From contig CALBKM010000044.1 of NCBI GenBank assembly GCA_937895705.1, forward strand, positions 74,337 through 138,336: a stretch of DNA of 64,000 nt. Direction: 5' to 3'. The notes under the pieces are model-generated. The model did no database searches, was not told the origin of the DNA, and saw only the letters and a program-made list of their open reading frames with translations. This document shows, piece after piece, positions 16,068 through 24,413 of the stretch (positions are counted from its first letter, which is position 1; every line of letters starts with the position of its first letter). The translations under genes were made by a program, and so were the position numbers. The stretch is from an uncultured Clostridia bacterium. Lineage in GTDB: Bacteria; Bacillota; Clostridia; Lachnospirales; Lachnospiraceae.

Positions 16068-16727
16068 ATGATTAAAATATGCATTGTTGAGGACGAAGAA
16101 TCCATTGCAAACCTGATTCGTATGAGTCTGTCCCAATATGGGTATTCCTGTACTTGTATCTACGACGGCTTAGAAGCGGCGGATCTTTTAGAACGTGAAA
16201 CCTTTGACCTGCTTTTACTGGATATCATGTTACCAGGGGTGGATGGGTATGCTCTTTTAGAATATAGTAAAGTATTAAATATTCCCACTATTTTTCTCAC
16301 AGCAAAAACCGGTGTAAACGACCGGGTAAAGGGACTTCGAATGGGAGCGGAGGATTATATCTCCAAACCTTTTGAAATTGCGGAATTAGTAGCAAGAGTT
16401 GAAGTCGTTTTACGGAGATTTTATAAATTAGATAAGACGATTTGTCTTTCCGACATTACCATTCATTGCGACTCCATGACCGTCACCAAAAACAATACCG
16501 AAATTCCTCTTACAAATAAGGAATATGAATTATTGCTTCTTTTTGTAAGAAATCCTAACATTGCTCTTTATCGTGAAACCATTTATGAACGGGTCTGGGG
16601 CGGAGAATTTGACGGCATAAGTCGAACCGTTGATTTGCATGTACAACGTCTCAGAAAGAAGCTTGGTCTGGAACAATCGCTTCGCGCGATATCTAAAGTC
16701 GGCTATCGTCTGGAGGTGACAGAATGA
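16068..16727 (+). CDS. OmpR/PhoB-type response regulator
   Basis: A 219-residue two-component response regulator. The receiver domain has the acidic pair at E8-D9, the phosphoacceptor D52 (LLLLDIMLPG), T78 and K100. The C-terminal winged helix ends SRTVDLHVQRLRKKLG then SKVGYRLEV, the OmpR/PhoB pattern. AAGGAGG precedes the ATG at 16068. The next gene, its likely kinase, overlaps by 4 bases. Context suggests that it controls the exporter and exported proteins downstream, perhaps in response to an envelope-active peptide, but the signal is not shown by the sequence. Confidence 0.93.
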   Translation: MIKICIVEDEESIANLIRMSLSQYGYSCTCIYDGLEAADLLERETFDLLLLDIMLPGVDGYALLEYSKVLNIPTIFLTAKTGVNDRVKGLRMGAEDYISKPFEIAELVARVEVVLRRFYKLDKTICLSDITIHCDSMTVTKNNTEIPLTNKEYELLLLFVRNPNIALYRETIYERVWGGEFDGISRTVDLHVQRLRKKLGLEQSLRAISKVGYRLEVTE

Positions 16728-18121
16728 GGCTTCGCACAAAACTGGCTGTTTTCATAACACTTCTTACCTGTCTTTTATACGGGATTGGCGGAACGCTTCT
16801 TATTCTGTTTTCCTTTCAACGCTCCATGGAACGCGAAAAAGAACAGGCTCTACAGTCATACCGTTTTTTACAATCCACGCTTACTCTGATAAATTCAATC
16901 AGTGAACAGTATTATTCCAATGAAATAGGAAATCTGCTGATTCAGGAGCTTAACTCTTCAGATTCCGATTGGGAAGCTCTCCGATTTTATACCGATACAA
17001 CCGTTTATCAGACAAAAGGCAATTTCTCCTATGATGATTCTTTAAAAGAGTTATGCACCGATACTGCGTGCGCCCTCAAAACATATCATAATTCCATGGG
17101 ACACTTCTTGCAGATTACAGGTACTTTCTCCGTGAATCATACGGTGTTTTATCTGGATGCAGTGCAAAACATATCCGAAATGTATGAACTCCGGGAAGCG
17201 CAACTGCAAATTTATCGGAGTTTATTTCTGATACTTATTGTTCTTAGCGGTATCCTTTCCTTTTTGATTGCGCACTTCCTGACAAAACCGTTACACAGAC
17301 TCTCCATTGTCTCCGGAGAGATTGCAGCCGGTGCACTGGAAAAACGTGCAAATGTGCAGGGAAATGATGAAACAGCTTCTTTAGCATCTGATTTCAACCA
17401 TATGGCAGAAATATTAACCACAAAAATCAAGGAGCAGCAGGAAACGATTGAACAACAAGAACGATTTATCGGCAGCTTCACCCACGAAATAAAAACTCCC
17501 ATGACTTCCTTGATCGGGTATGCCGATTTACTTCGAAGTTGTACCCTTTCCAAAGAGGAACAAGCAGAATGTGCCACTTATATTTTCAAAGAGGGAAAAC
17601 GTCTGGAACAACTATCCTTTCAATTGCTGGACCTGCTTGTAGTAAGAAAAAAAGACTTTCCTATGGTTTCTTCCGCTCCTGCAGATATTTTGCAAAGGGC
17701 TCTTTCCGTTTTTCGAAGATCTTTTGCTGCGCAAAACATTCTCATTGATGTAGAGACGGAGGATGGATGCTGTTTACTGGCGCCGGACTTAGTGCAATCG
17801 TTGCTGTTAAATCTGTTAGACAATGCCGGAAAGGCCATCGATTCAAACGGCTCCATTCGAATAAGACAATCCATGTTAACCGACGGATGCCGATATGAAG
17901 TAATTGATAACGGAAGAGGAATCCCGAAAGAAGATTTGGAGAAACTCACGGAAGCCTTTTATCGTGTGGACAAATCGCGTTCCCGGAAACAGGGCGGAGC
18001 AGGCTTGGGATTATCCATATGTAAAGAAATCGTTGAGTTACATCACGGAACGCTTTCCATTACAAGCGAACCGGGCTTGGGAACAAAAGTAATTGTAGAA
18101 TTGCGGGGTAATCGTGTATGA
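16724..18121 (+). CDS. Sensor histidine kinase
   Basis: A 465-residue membrane sensor kinase. Two transmembrane helices (about 8-30 and 166-188) flank an extracellular sensor domain of about 135 residues. A HAMP region follows (about 186-240), then the phosphoacceptor H254 in FTHEIKTPM, the N box (LLNLLDNAGKA), G1 (DNGRGIP) and G2 (GGAGLGLSI). It pairs with the regulator at 16068 through an ATGA overlap, and its own stop overlaps the start of the next gene in the same way, so the three are translationally linked. The sensor domain is not recognised. Confidence 0.93.
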   Translation: MRLRTKLAVFITLLTCLLYGIGGTLLILFSFQRSMEREKEQALQSYRFLQSTLTLINSISEQYYSNEIGNLLIQELNSSDSDWEALRFYTDTTVYQTKGNFSYDDSLKELCTDTACALKTYHNSMGHFLQITGTFSVNHTVFYLDAVQNISEMYELREAQLQIYRSLFLILIVLSGILSFLIAHFLTKPLHRLSIVSGEIAAGALEKRANVQGNDETASLASDFNHMAEILTTKIKEQQETIEQQERFIGSFTHEIKTPMTSLIGYADLLRSCTLSKEEQAECATYIFKEGKRLEQLSFQLLDLLVVRKKDFPMVSSAPADILQRALSVFRRSFAAQNILIDVETEDGCCLLAPDLVQSLLLNLLDNAGKAIDSNGSIRIRQSMLTDGCRYEVIDNGRGIPKEDLEKLTEAFYRVDKSRSRKQGGAGLGLSICKEIVELHHGTLSITSEPGLGTKVIVELRGNRV

Positions 18122-18867
18122 AATTAATTAGAAAAATCCTTTGTGGCGTTTCGGCTGTGAGTATTATCGGTTGTTTGTTTGCGCTTCCGAATATTGCCCT
18201 GTCATTTGCGGATGAAAAAAACACAACGGCGGAACAACAAACGCTATCTCCCATTACATTAGAGTTGCCGGTGAATTTATCTTTTTTTGAAAAGGCTCGT
18301 TTGGCCTCGTTTCCTCAATCCACGCAGCGTACACCTTTTGCGCATATCGCTTATGAGGAACAACAATTTTCGGTTTATCAGGCAGCAGAGGAGTTTTATA
18401 ATACACTTGTTACTGCCATCGGTTGGGAGCAAATTGATTTCGGTGACTGTGGAAGGAAAGCAACACCGTATCTTTATTTAAATACCTATTCCGGAAAGAG
18501 TGCTGTTTTTTGGGATGTTATGGTAGCCGTAGAGGATTCTGTCTATTTACAGTTAATTGTTGATGACCAGAGCTTTGATGTTCTTTCTGTCGGACTGTTA
18601 ATTACAGATACTGCGGATATGCATATGGTAACATCAAAAATTTCTTCCTTCGGCAACTGCCTTGTGGATGAATTCCGTAAAAAACTGGGCGGAGAATGGA
18701 CCTGTATTCGTACAGACAGCGCTGAAACGGATGGAGACTCTATTCCCGGCGCAGCGCTGTATGAACTGAAGACAGATGCCGCTGGGGCTTCCTATTCCTT
18801 TTATCTGGAATACAAGCAAAATGAACTACATTTCGGAGATATTAGATTTGGCAATATGCATTTTTGA
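18118..18867 (+). CDS. Exported protein of unknown function
   Basis: A 249-residue protein with a cleavable-looking signal peptide (MKLIRKILCGVSAVSIIGC, hydrophobic to about residue 30, then SFADEKN). The mature part is mixed alpha/beta, with several aromatic residues and three cysteines in the body. No family is recognised. Its ATG overlaps the kinase stop (ATGA), which implies a role tied to the kinase, for example presenting a ligand or modulating its sensor domain. That is inference from gene order only. Confidence 0.7.
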   Translation: MKLIRKILCGVSAVSIIGCLFALPNIALSFADEKNTTAEQQTLSPITLELPVNLSFFEKARLASFPQSTQRTPFAHIAYEEQQFSVYQAAEEFYNTLVTAIGWEQIDFGDCGRKATPYLYLNTYSGKSAVFWDVMVAVEDSVYLQLIVDDQSFDVLSVGLLITDTADMHMVTSKISSFGNCLVDEFRKKLGGEWTCIRTDSAETDGDSIPGAALYELKTDAAGASYSFYLEYKQNELHFGDIRFGNMHF

Positions 18868-18944
18868 TGCTATTAGGATACATGCCGGATGCACAATTAC
18901 TGTATGATTTATCCATCCCTAAAAATAGTGGAGGAGGTCCGGTT

Positions 18945-19838
18945 ATGAAAAAAAAGCTCAGAAAAATAATTACTTCCGTCGTAGTATTCTCTTTTATGCT
19001 TACAGGCAGTGCCTGCAGTTTAAAGGAGATATCGATTGAAAATCCGGAAAATAAAAGCAATTTGCAGGAAGAGCATACACCTGCACAAGAAATACAGTCC
19101 TCAACCTTAACGCCCGCTGTTACGGATGGAACGCTGACAGATACACCATCTCAGACTTATCCGATGGTAGCACGTCCGGTAATCGGAGAAACATTCCCTG
19201 TTACAAGCCTTGCGAAAAGCGGCACCATACTGGCAACGGTTCATAATGCACAGGTTTATACCAATCTTTATGAAGCGGGGGTGGCATGGGAAGAGACATT
19301 TTACGATTTTCGCGCACAAACAGACGGCACAGGCCCTTTGCAGGCTGATTTCTTTGATCGTCAAAGCGGAGACTTCCTTGAATCGGCAGAATTCGGAAAA
19401 ACCGCCTTTGTTGTGGTTGAGCTTACATTAGAAAACCATTCTGCCGTTTCACGTGCCACAGAGCTTAATGTTCCCGGTACACCGAAAGTATATGAGGATG
19501 ATACCTTCCGAATTGATACGCTTAATATTGCTCCGATGAAAGAATCCAATGCAGAGTCTCCAGGGAATATCGGAAACAATTTTCCTTTGACATGGTGCAG
19601 CATGGCAAATACACATCCTGAAATTCATCCCTATGCCGTTACCATTCCGGAGGGGGAATCCGTCACTATAAAAATCGGTACCATGGTACAGCAAACTGTT
19701 TATGACGAAGCAACGAAAAGCAATTTCGGCGGACAAATCGGCGATGATTTACTTTCAAGATTGTACCTCGCAACAAGTATGAGCACACGTACATCCATGG
19801 TATATCTTGAACTCGACGCAGGTTCTTTGTATCAATAG
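18945..19838 (+). CDS. Lipoprotein with Ig-like (DUF5028/DUF4352-like) domain
   Basis: A 297-residue lipoprotein: a basic start, a hydrophobic helix and a lipobox ending at cysteine (LTGSAC). A linker rich in Thr, Ser and Pro follows. The C-terminal domain has the alternating pattern of an Ig-like beta sandwich, with FVVVELTLENHS and later IPEGESVTIKIGTMV. That pattern recurs in the exported protein at 22185, so the two look related. GAGGAGG at 18931-18937 fixes the start; a longer open frame upstream is rejected. It lies between the exported protein and the ABC permease. Confidence 0.75.
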   Translation: MKKKLRKIITSVVVFSFMLTGSACSLKEISIENPENKSNLQEEHTPAQEIQSSTLTPAVTDGTLTDTPSQTYPMVARPVIGETFPVTSLAKSGTILATVHNAQVYTNLYEAGVAWEETFYDFRAQTDGTGPLQADFFDRQSGDFLESAEFGKTAFVVVELTLENHSAVSRATELNVPGTPKVYEDDTFRIDTLNIAPMKESNAESPGNIGNNFPLTWCSMANTHPEIHPYAVTIPEGESVTIKIGTMVQQTVYDEATKSNFGGQIGDDLLSRLYLATSMSTRTSMVYLELDAGSLYQ

Positions 19839-19850
19839 GAGGTCCTTTCC

Positions 19851-20675
19851 ATGTTTTCTGTTATCAAATTCGAATGGCGGAGAATGCTTCATAGCCGCAG
19901 TTTTCTGTTTGCCATTCTGATATCCTGCGGAATGGCAGGGATTGCCGCCAAAGAACAGTTTAATATCTATTGTGACGGTGTAGATCATATCAGTCTGTTT
20001 TATCGCTGGCTTCCTTCCGGGGCTCTCAGTTTCGGCGCAAACTATTTTTATATTATTATTCCGGCAGTCTGTGCACTGGGATTTTCTCATAGCCTGTGTA
20101 CTGATTGCAAATCGGGATACTGGTACCAGATTTGCACCAGAGTTGCCAAAAAGCACTATTTTGCAGCGAAATATCTCGTTTCGTTTTTCTGTGGCGGCAT
20201 ACTTTTTTCTGCCGCCCTTATCTTTCATTTTCTGCTGCTGTCTTGTTTTATGAAAGTAACCTTACCGGACCCTGCAAGCCTCAGCACCATGATGAATCCC
20301 TTTCGTTTTGCATCAAAGCTGTTTTTTACATCCCCAATCCTCTGGAGTGTTCTCTGGTGTACGGTAACCTTCATCTGGGGCGGTATTATGTCTTGTATGG
20401 GCACGGTAATAGGTATGTTTACGGAAAAAGCATCTGTTTCGGTAATTCTTCCGTTTTTATTCTTTGTTTGTCAAAGCATTGCTGCAACATATTTACAATA
20501 CAGGACAGGAATTACAATCAATTCACATCCCCTTGCACTGGGATGGACAGAATTGATTCGGGCGGAAAGCGCAAGTGTTGCTCCGACAGATTATCTTCTT
20601 CTGACGCAGCTTGTAGTATTTCTGATTGTCACACTCGTGTATGGATGGAGGGCTTGGCGATATGAGGGATTGTAA
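19851..20675 (+). CDS. ABC transporter permease
   Basis: A 274-residue integral membrane protein with about six helices, beginning MFSVIKFEWRRMLHSRSF, a typical N terminus for ABC-2 type export permeases. It is likely one of two membrane subunits that work with the ATPase at 21528. ABC-2 exporters of this size often move antimicrobial peptides or other toxic compounds, or provide resistance to them. The substrate here is not known. AGGAGG precedes the ATG by 8 bases. The following permease gene overlaps its end by 14 bases. Confidence 0.75.
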   Translation: MFSVIKFEWRRMLHSRSFLFAILISCGMAGIAAKEQFNIYCDGVDHISLFYRWLPSGALSFGANYFYIIIPAVCALGFSHSLCTDCKSGYWYQICTRVAKKHYFAAKYLVSFFCGGILFSAALIFHFLLLSCFMKVTLPDPASLSTMMNPFRFASKLFFTSPILWSVLWCTVTFIWGGIMSCMGTVIGMFTEKASVSVILPFLFFVCQSIAATYLQYRTGITINSHPLALGWTELIRAESASVAPTDYLLLTQLVVFLIVTLVYGWRAWRYEGL

Positions 20676-21528
20676 AATTTTATGGTTAGACTGCAAAGAG
20701 GGTATAGTAAAAAACAAACGCATCTGGATTATGGTACCTGTTGTCCTGCTGTATTCCATGCTGACACACATAGAACTGGATATTATTTGGAAAAACATTC
20801 CGCCGGAATATGGACCCTATTCGTTATTTGAGTTATTTTGGATTAATTATAGCGGCTGTGACCCTCTCATTAAAGTAAAGGCTATGACCATTCCGTATCC
20901 ATGGCTTGCAATGTATATTTGTCCTGTTTTTATGACATTTGACTACATGCAGCAGGATTTGCTGGGCTACGGTTCACAAATGCTCTTTCGTATCGGAAGC
21001 AGAAAACGCTGGTGGTATCAAAAGTGTATCTGGTGCTTTATATCAGCACTTTGGATATATCTTCTTATGTGGATAACCATGGCGGTTTTCTGCCTGATAA
21101 ATCACATTCTCGTATCCTTTACACCAAATTCGAATACGATTGCATTCATGGCTACGGAAAGCATTTGCTATACACCTGTTTCCAATACACTTATCCCATC
21201 ACCGTCTTTTACAATGACACTACTCGTTTGTCCGTTGCTATCTATGTTTACCATGGAGTTGCTTACAATGACACTTACGTTGTTTGTCCGGCCGGCAATT
21301 GCTTTTATCATCAATGTGGGAATCTTGACTCTCAGCATTACCTTTGACTGGACCTTGTTGTTTCCACGCATTGGAATGCTCATGAAGAATGATTTGTTAT
21401 ATTCCGACGCCTATTCGCTGAAAAAAGGTATTATTCTATGTATTAGCTTCATTACCGTATGTATGATTGGTGGCGGAATCGTATTTCGTTATAAAGATAT
21501 TCTACCGGGAAAAGAGGAGGAACCGTAA
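20662..21528 (+). CDS. ABC transporter permease, second subunit
   Basis: A 288-residue membrane protein with about six helices. It starts MRDCKILWLDCKEGIVKNKRIWIMVP, again an ABC-2 type N terminus with basic residues before the first helix. The ATG at 20662 is chosen over an upstream in-frame ATG inside the preceding gene because it gives the expected topology. GGAGG lies about 14 bases upstream, inside that gene. The stop codon overlaps the ATPase start by one base, so subunit stoichiometry is probably kept by translational coupling. Confidence 0.72.
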   Translation: MRDCKILWLDCKEGIVKNKRIWIMVPVVLLYSMLTHIELDIIWKNIPPEYGPYSLFELFWINYSGCDPLIKVKAMTIPYPWLAMYICPVFMTFDYMQQDLLGYGSQMLFRIGSRKRWWYQKCIWCFISALWIYLLMWITMAVFCLINHILVSFTPNSNTIAFMATESICYTPVSNTLIPSPSFTMTLLVCPLLSMFTMELLTMTLTLFVRPAIAFIINVGILTLSITFDWTLLFPRIGMLMKNDLLYSDAYSLKKGIILCISFITVCMIGGGIVFRYKDILPGKEEEP

Positions 21529-22184
21529 TGGAAATCATACTGAAAAATCTTACAAAAGAGCTAAACGGAAACCGTGTAGTAAACAATGTGAACCTCTCGC
21601 TTTACGCAGGAAAAATCTACGGACTTTGTGGATATAACGGTTGCGGAAAAACAATGCTGATGCGTTTGATTGCCGGAATGATTCGTCCGACCATGGGCAC
21701 TGTCACAATCGACGGAAAACAACTCGGCAAGGATATGGACTTTCCGCCCAAGATGGGCGTTTTAATTGAAAACCCAGCATTTTTAGGAAATTATTCCGGG
21801 TATGAAAATTTGCGACTTTTAGCATCCATTTCCGGGAAAATCAACTCTGATATGATTGAAGATGTATTGGAACGGGTAGGTCTTTCCGATTATGCAAAAA
21901 AGAAATATCGCAAATACTCTCTCGGTATGAAACAAAGACTTGGTATTGCAGCCGCAATCATGGAAAAGCCGAATTTACTAATACTTGATGAGCCAACGAA
22001 TGCACTTGACACAGATGGTGTACGGCGTACAAAAGAAATCCTTCGCGAAGAACGTAATCGCGGGACTCTGGTTATCATGACCTGCCACGACAGAGCTATT
22101 TTGGAAGACCTTTGCGATGAGATATTTAACATTGAACAAGGAACTGTCATGATAACGTCAACGAAGGATGAAGGAGGGAGATGA
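21528..22184 (+). CDS. ABC transporter ATP-binding protein
   Basis: A 218-residue ATPase subunit. Walker A is GYNGCGKT (about 36-43), the signature is YSLGMKQRLGI, Walker B is LLILDEPTNALD, and the switch histidine is in MTCHDR. The short length and single domain match exporters that pair with separate permeases, here the two genes just upstream. GAGGAGG lies 8 bases before the ATG. The gene is directly followed, with no gap, by the last gene of the cassette. Confidence 0.92.
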   Translation: MEIILKNLTKELNGNRVVNNVNLSLYAGKIYGLCGYNGCGKTMLMRLIAGMIRPTMGTVTIDGKQLGKDMDFPPKMGVLIENPAFLGNYSGYENLRLLASISGKINSDMIEDVLERVGLSDYAKKKYRKYSLGMKQRLGIAAAIMEKPNLLILDEPTNALDTDGVRRTKEILREERNRGTLVIMTCHDRAILEDLCDEIFNIEQGTVMITSTKDEGGR

Positions 22185-22805
22185 ATGAAGAAGCGATTAG
22201 TGACCGGTGTTTTTTGCGGTGTTCTGATTATAGCGTGGGCTGTGAGATATCTTACGTTGAATCACGGACATGTTTTTTCATATCCGGAAAATCCGATTAC
22301 ATATTACAAATTAAATGAAGAGGCTCCCTATGGACAAAATATACCCTATTACGGAAATGAAACTCAAACCATCGATGGCTATATGCTGCGAATTACCGAT
22401 TGGGAATTGGTCACAAGTGCGGATTTTGCAAACAGATACGGAACGTTTGAAAACCAAATGGGACTAATTAACCGCCCCTATTACCTGATTGCAGATGCTG
22501 CCGTTGCCAACTACGGCACCTCTGCGGATGGTGTAGATTTAAACTCGTTGATATTGCGGGGCGTTGACTGGTGGGCATATTGCAGTTACGGACAAACAAT
22601 TCTTGTAAATTCCGCAACTGCATCACCCGACTTATACAATACCGGTATTCTGAAGATTCCCACTGGTGAATCCATGTCGGTAAAAATAGTATTCGGATTG
22701 GAAACAAATCTTTTGACAACAAAACGCTGGCAGAACTTTACGGAGGAAACAATTTGGATAACACAAACCGTTTTCCCGGAAGAGCATCGAATATTGCTTC
22801 AGTAA
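22185..22805 (+). CDS. Membrane-anchored Ig-like exported protein (DUF5028-like)
   Basis: A 206-residue protein with an N-terminal signal or anchor helix (MKKRLVTGVFCGVLIIAWAV) and an extracellular domain. The body contains LRITDWELVTSADF, PYYLIADAAVANYGT and IPTGESMSVKIVFGL, the strand pattern of an Ig-like fold. It resembles the C-terminal domain of the lipoprotein at 18945 and, as far as I can judge, the DUF5028 group often found beside ABC exporters. The start lies at the end of the ATPase gene with GGAGGGAG upstream. Role unknown; perhaps an accessory or immunity protein. Confidence 0.7.
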   Translation: MKKRLVTGVFCGVLIIAWAVRYLTLNHGHVFSYPENPITYYKLNEEAPYGQNIPYYGNETQTIDGYMLRITDWELVTSADFANRYGTFENQMGLINRPYYLIADAAVANYGTSADGVDLNSLILRGVDWWAYCSYGQTILVNSATASPDLYNTGILKIPTGESMSVKIVFGLETNLLTTKRWQNFTEETIWITQTVFPEEHRILLQ

Positions 22806-22858
22806 AATTAGAAATGCCTGTGGAGAATTGGGATTTTTATTGCGAGTAAAAATATAAC

Positions 22859-22887
22859 TTGACAAGTTTATTACTATATAGTAATAT
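22859..22887 (+). promoter_or_regulatory. Promoter of the marR-like gene
   Basis: TTGACA (22859-22864) and TAATAT (22882-22887) have the ideal 17-base spacing, with a ribosome site and ATG shortly downstream. Confidence 0.85.
22871..22884 (+). promoter_or_regulatory. Palindromic operator overlapping the marR promoter
   Basis: A perfect 14-base palindrome, TTACTATATAGTAA, lies in the spacer and reaches into the -10 hexamer. Its position and size suit self-repression by the MarR protein encoded immediately downstream. The link is inferred from position. Confidence 0.65.
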
Positions 22888-22911
22888 CCTATATAGAAAG
22901 GAGATGAATGC

Positions 22912-23343
22912 ATGGAAACAAAAGGAGGATATTTAATATCCCGCATCAAACAGGCCGGAACCCGGATTTTTGACCGTATGCTGGCAGCATCGGGAATTGA
23001 TGAGTTCAACGGAGCCCAGGGCCGGATTTTGTATGTACTTTGGCAGGACGAAGATATCAGTATCAGTAGTCTGTCTGCAAAAACAAGTCTTGCAAATACC
23101 ACACTGACTTCCATGCTTGATCGCATGGAGAGTGCGGGATTAATCATCCGAAAACCGGACCCGGCAGACCGGCGTAGCCGGTTGATTGCGCTTACGGAAA
23201 AGGCAAAGGCTCTGCGACAGGAGTATGAGCAGGTGTCGGAGTGTATGAATGATTGCTATTATACCGGGTTTACCGAAGAAGAAATTAAGCAATTTGAGGC
23301 CTATTTACAACGCGTACTTACGAATCTTGAAAGGGAGGATTAA
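22912..23343 (+). CDS. MarR-family transcriptional regulator
   Basis: A 143-residue winged-helix regulator. The DNA-binding part includes FNGAQGRILYVLW, SLSAKTSLANTTLTSMLDRMESAGLI and the wing DPADRRSRLIALT, which is diagnostic of MarR proteins. It probably represses itself and the flavin-reductase-like gene that starts 5 bases after its stop, and releases DNA when a small ligand or oxidant is present; the ligand is unknown. AAGGAG precedes the ATG. Confidence 0.93.
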   Translation: METKGGYLISRIKQAGTRIFDRMLAASGIDEFNGAQGRILYVLWQDEDISISSLSAKTSLANTTLTSMLDRMESAGLIIRKPDPADRRSRLIALTEKAKALRQEYEQVSECMNDCYYTGFTEEEIKQFEAYLQRVLTNLERED

Positions 23344-23347
23344 CACA

Positions 23348-23965
23348 ATGAAAAAAGTATCAGTACCTGTAACGAATGATATTTGTCCGCAGACACTTTT
23401 TGTTTACGGCACGAAGAAAGAGGATGGAACACCGAATTTCGGATTGTTTTGCTGGTTCAGTTATTGTTGGTTTGACCAATTAGGAGTTATCTGTGCCATC
23501 GGCGGAAGTAAAAGAACCTTGGAAAATATTCGTCGAAATAAAGTTTTTTCCGCGAATTTGGTGGTTGAAAACAACTTGCCTTTGGCTGATTATTTCGGAA
23601 CGGCAGACGGTCGGGATGCCGATAAAATGGATGTTACGGTAGAGTGGGAAGAGGGTGCGGTGCTTCCGGTTCCTGTTCTGTGTAGCAGTCCGCTTTCCTT
23701 TGAACTTGAAGTGGACAAAGAAATTACGACAGGGAAGCAAGATGAAGTCGTTCTTCTGTGCCGTATCCGAAATGTCCTGAAGGATGAGACGCTAACGGAT
23801 ACGTCCTTAACTTCGGAAGAAATCTATAAGAAAGTAGCGGCAGTTTGTACCAGTGTGGATTGTAATTATTGGTCTTGGGATGGCCGCCATCTCGGAAAAT
23901 GGCACGAGAGAGCAAAGGAAATTAAGGCTGATGTAGAAATCGGAGCGGCGGCACAGGGAAATTAA
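23348..23965 (+). CDS. Flavin reductase-like domain protein
   Basis: A 205-residue FMN-binding split-barrel protein of the flavin reductase-like family. The N-terminal segment PVTNDICPQTLFVYGTKKEDGTPNFG and the middle part (SKRTLENIRRNKVFSANLV) match the group in which FMN is held between subunits. It could reduce FMN or act as a flavin-dependent reductase of xenobiotics. It is paired with the MarR gene upstream. GGGAGG sets the ATG at 23348; a longer frame upstream starts inside marR and is rejected. A terminator follows at 23999. Confidence 0.85.
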   Translation: MKKVSVPVTNDICPQTLFVYGTKKEDGTPNFGLFCWFSYCWFDQLGVICAIGGSKRTLENIRRNKVFSANLVVENNLPLADYFGTADGRDADKMDVTVEWEEGAVLPVPVLCSSPLSFELEVDKEITTGKQDEVVLLCRIRNVLKDETLTDTSLTSEEIYKKVAAVCTSVDCNYWSWDGRHLGKWHERAKEIKADVEIGAAAQGN

Positions 23966-23998
23966 GTGGATCGAATCCTCTGATAAAGAGAAGAATTG

Positions 23999-24027
23999 CA
24001 GTCATGTGTTACGGCACATGGCTGTTT
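23999..24027 (+). terminator. Terminator after the flavin reductase gene
   Basis: CAGTCATGTG (23999-24008) pairs with CACATGGCTG (24015-24024) with one G-U pair and is followed by TTTTCTTT. Confidence 0.75.
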
Positions 24028-24137
24028 TCTTTATGGCAATAGGGAAAATGGGATGCCGACAAAATATTTCACAAAGAGTATAATGGTACTGAAAATTATG
24101 GTGGACTATGTTATAATGAATTCGAGGTGATAAAACC

Positions 24138-24413
24138 ATGGAAAAGATTTTAGTTAACAAAATTCGATGTAAAAGATGCAATGATGTGATAGAAAGTATA
24201 CATCGGCATGATTTTAAGTTTTGTAAGTGCGGCGTGGTCTGCAGAGACCGTGGGAGACCTGCGGTCAGTGGGGCGTGTGCGGTTCGTATCATGAAGAAAC
24301 TGTACGATATCGACATGGAGGAAACGGAGGGACCAAGAAGTGGAGCGCGAGAAAAAAATAGAGATTTCATCCATGACACTACATATTCTGGCTATGGTAT
24401 TTATGCTGTGTGA
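24138..24413 (+). CDS. Small cysteine-rich protein, possibly frameshifted
   Basis: A 91-residue open frame. The first 35 residues (MEKILVNKIRCKRCNDVIES and FKFCKCGVV) match a small zinc-ribbon-like family (DUF7695-type as I recall it) in which two Cys pairs bind metal. After FCKCG the sequence no longer resembles that family, is rich in Arg and Gly, and runs 74 bases into the next gene. This suggests a frameshift near 24235-24290, so that the true protein ends earlier. GAGGTG lies before the ATG. Confidence 0.45.
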   Translation: MEKILVNKIRCKRCNDVIESIHRHDFKFCKCGVVCRDRGRPAVSGACAVRIMKKLYDIDMEETEGPRSGAREKNRDFIHDTTYSGYGIYAV

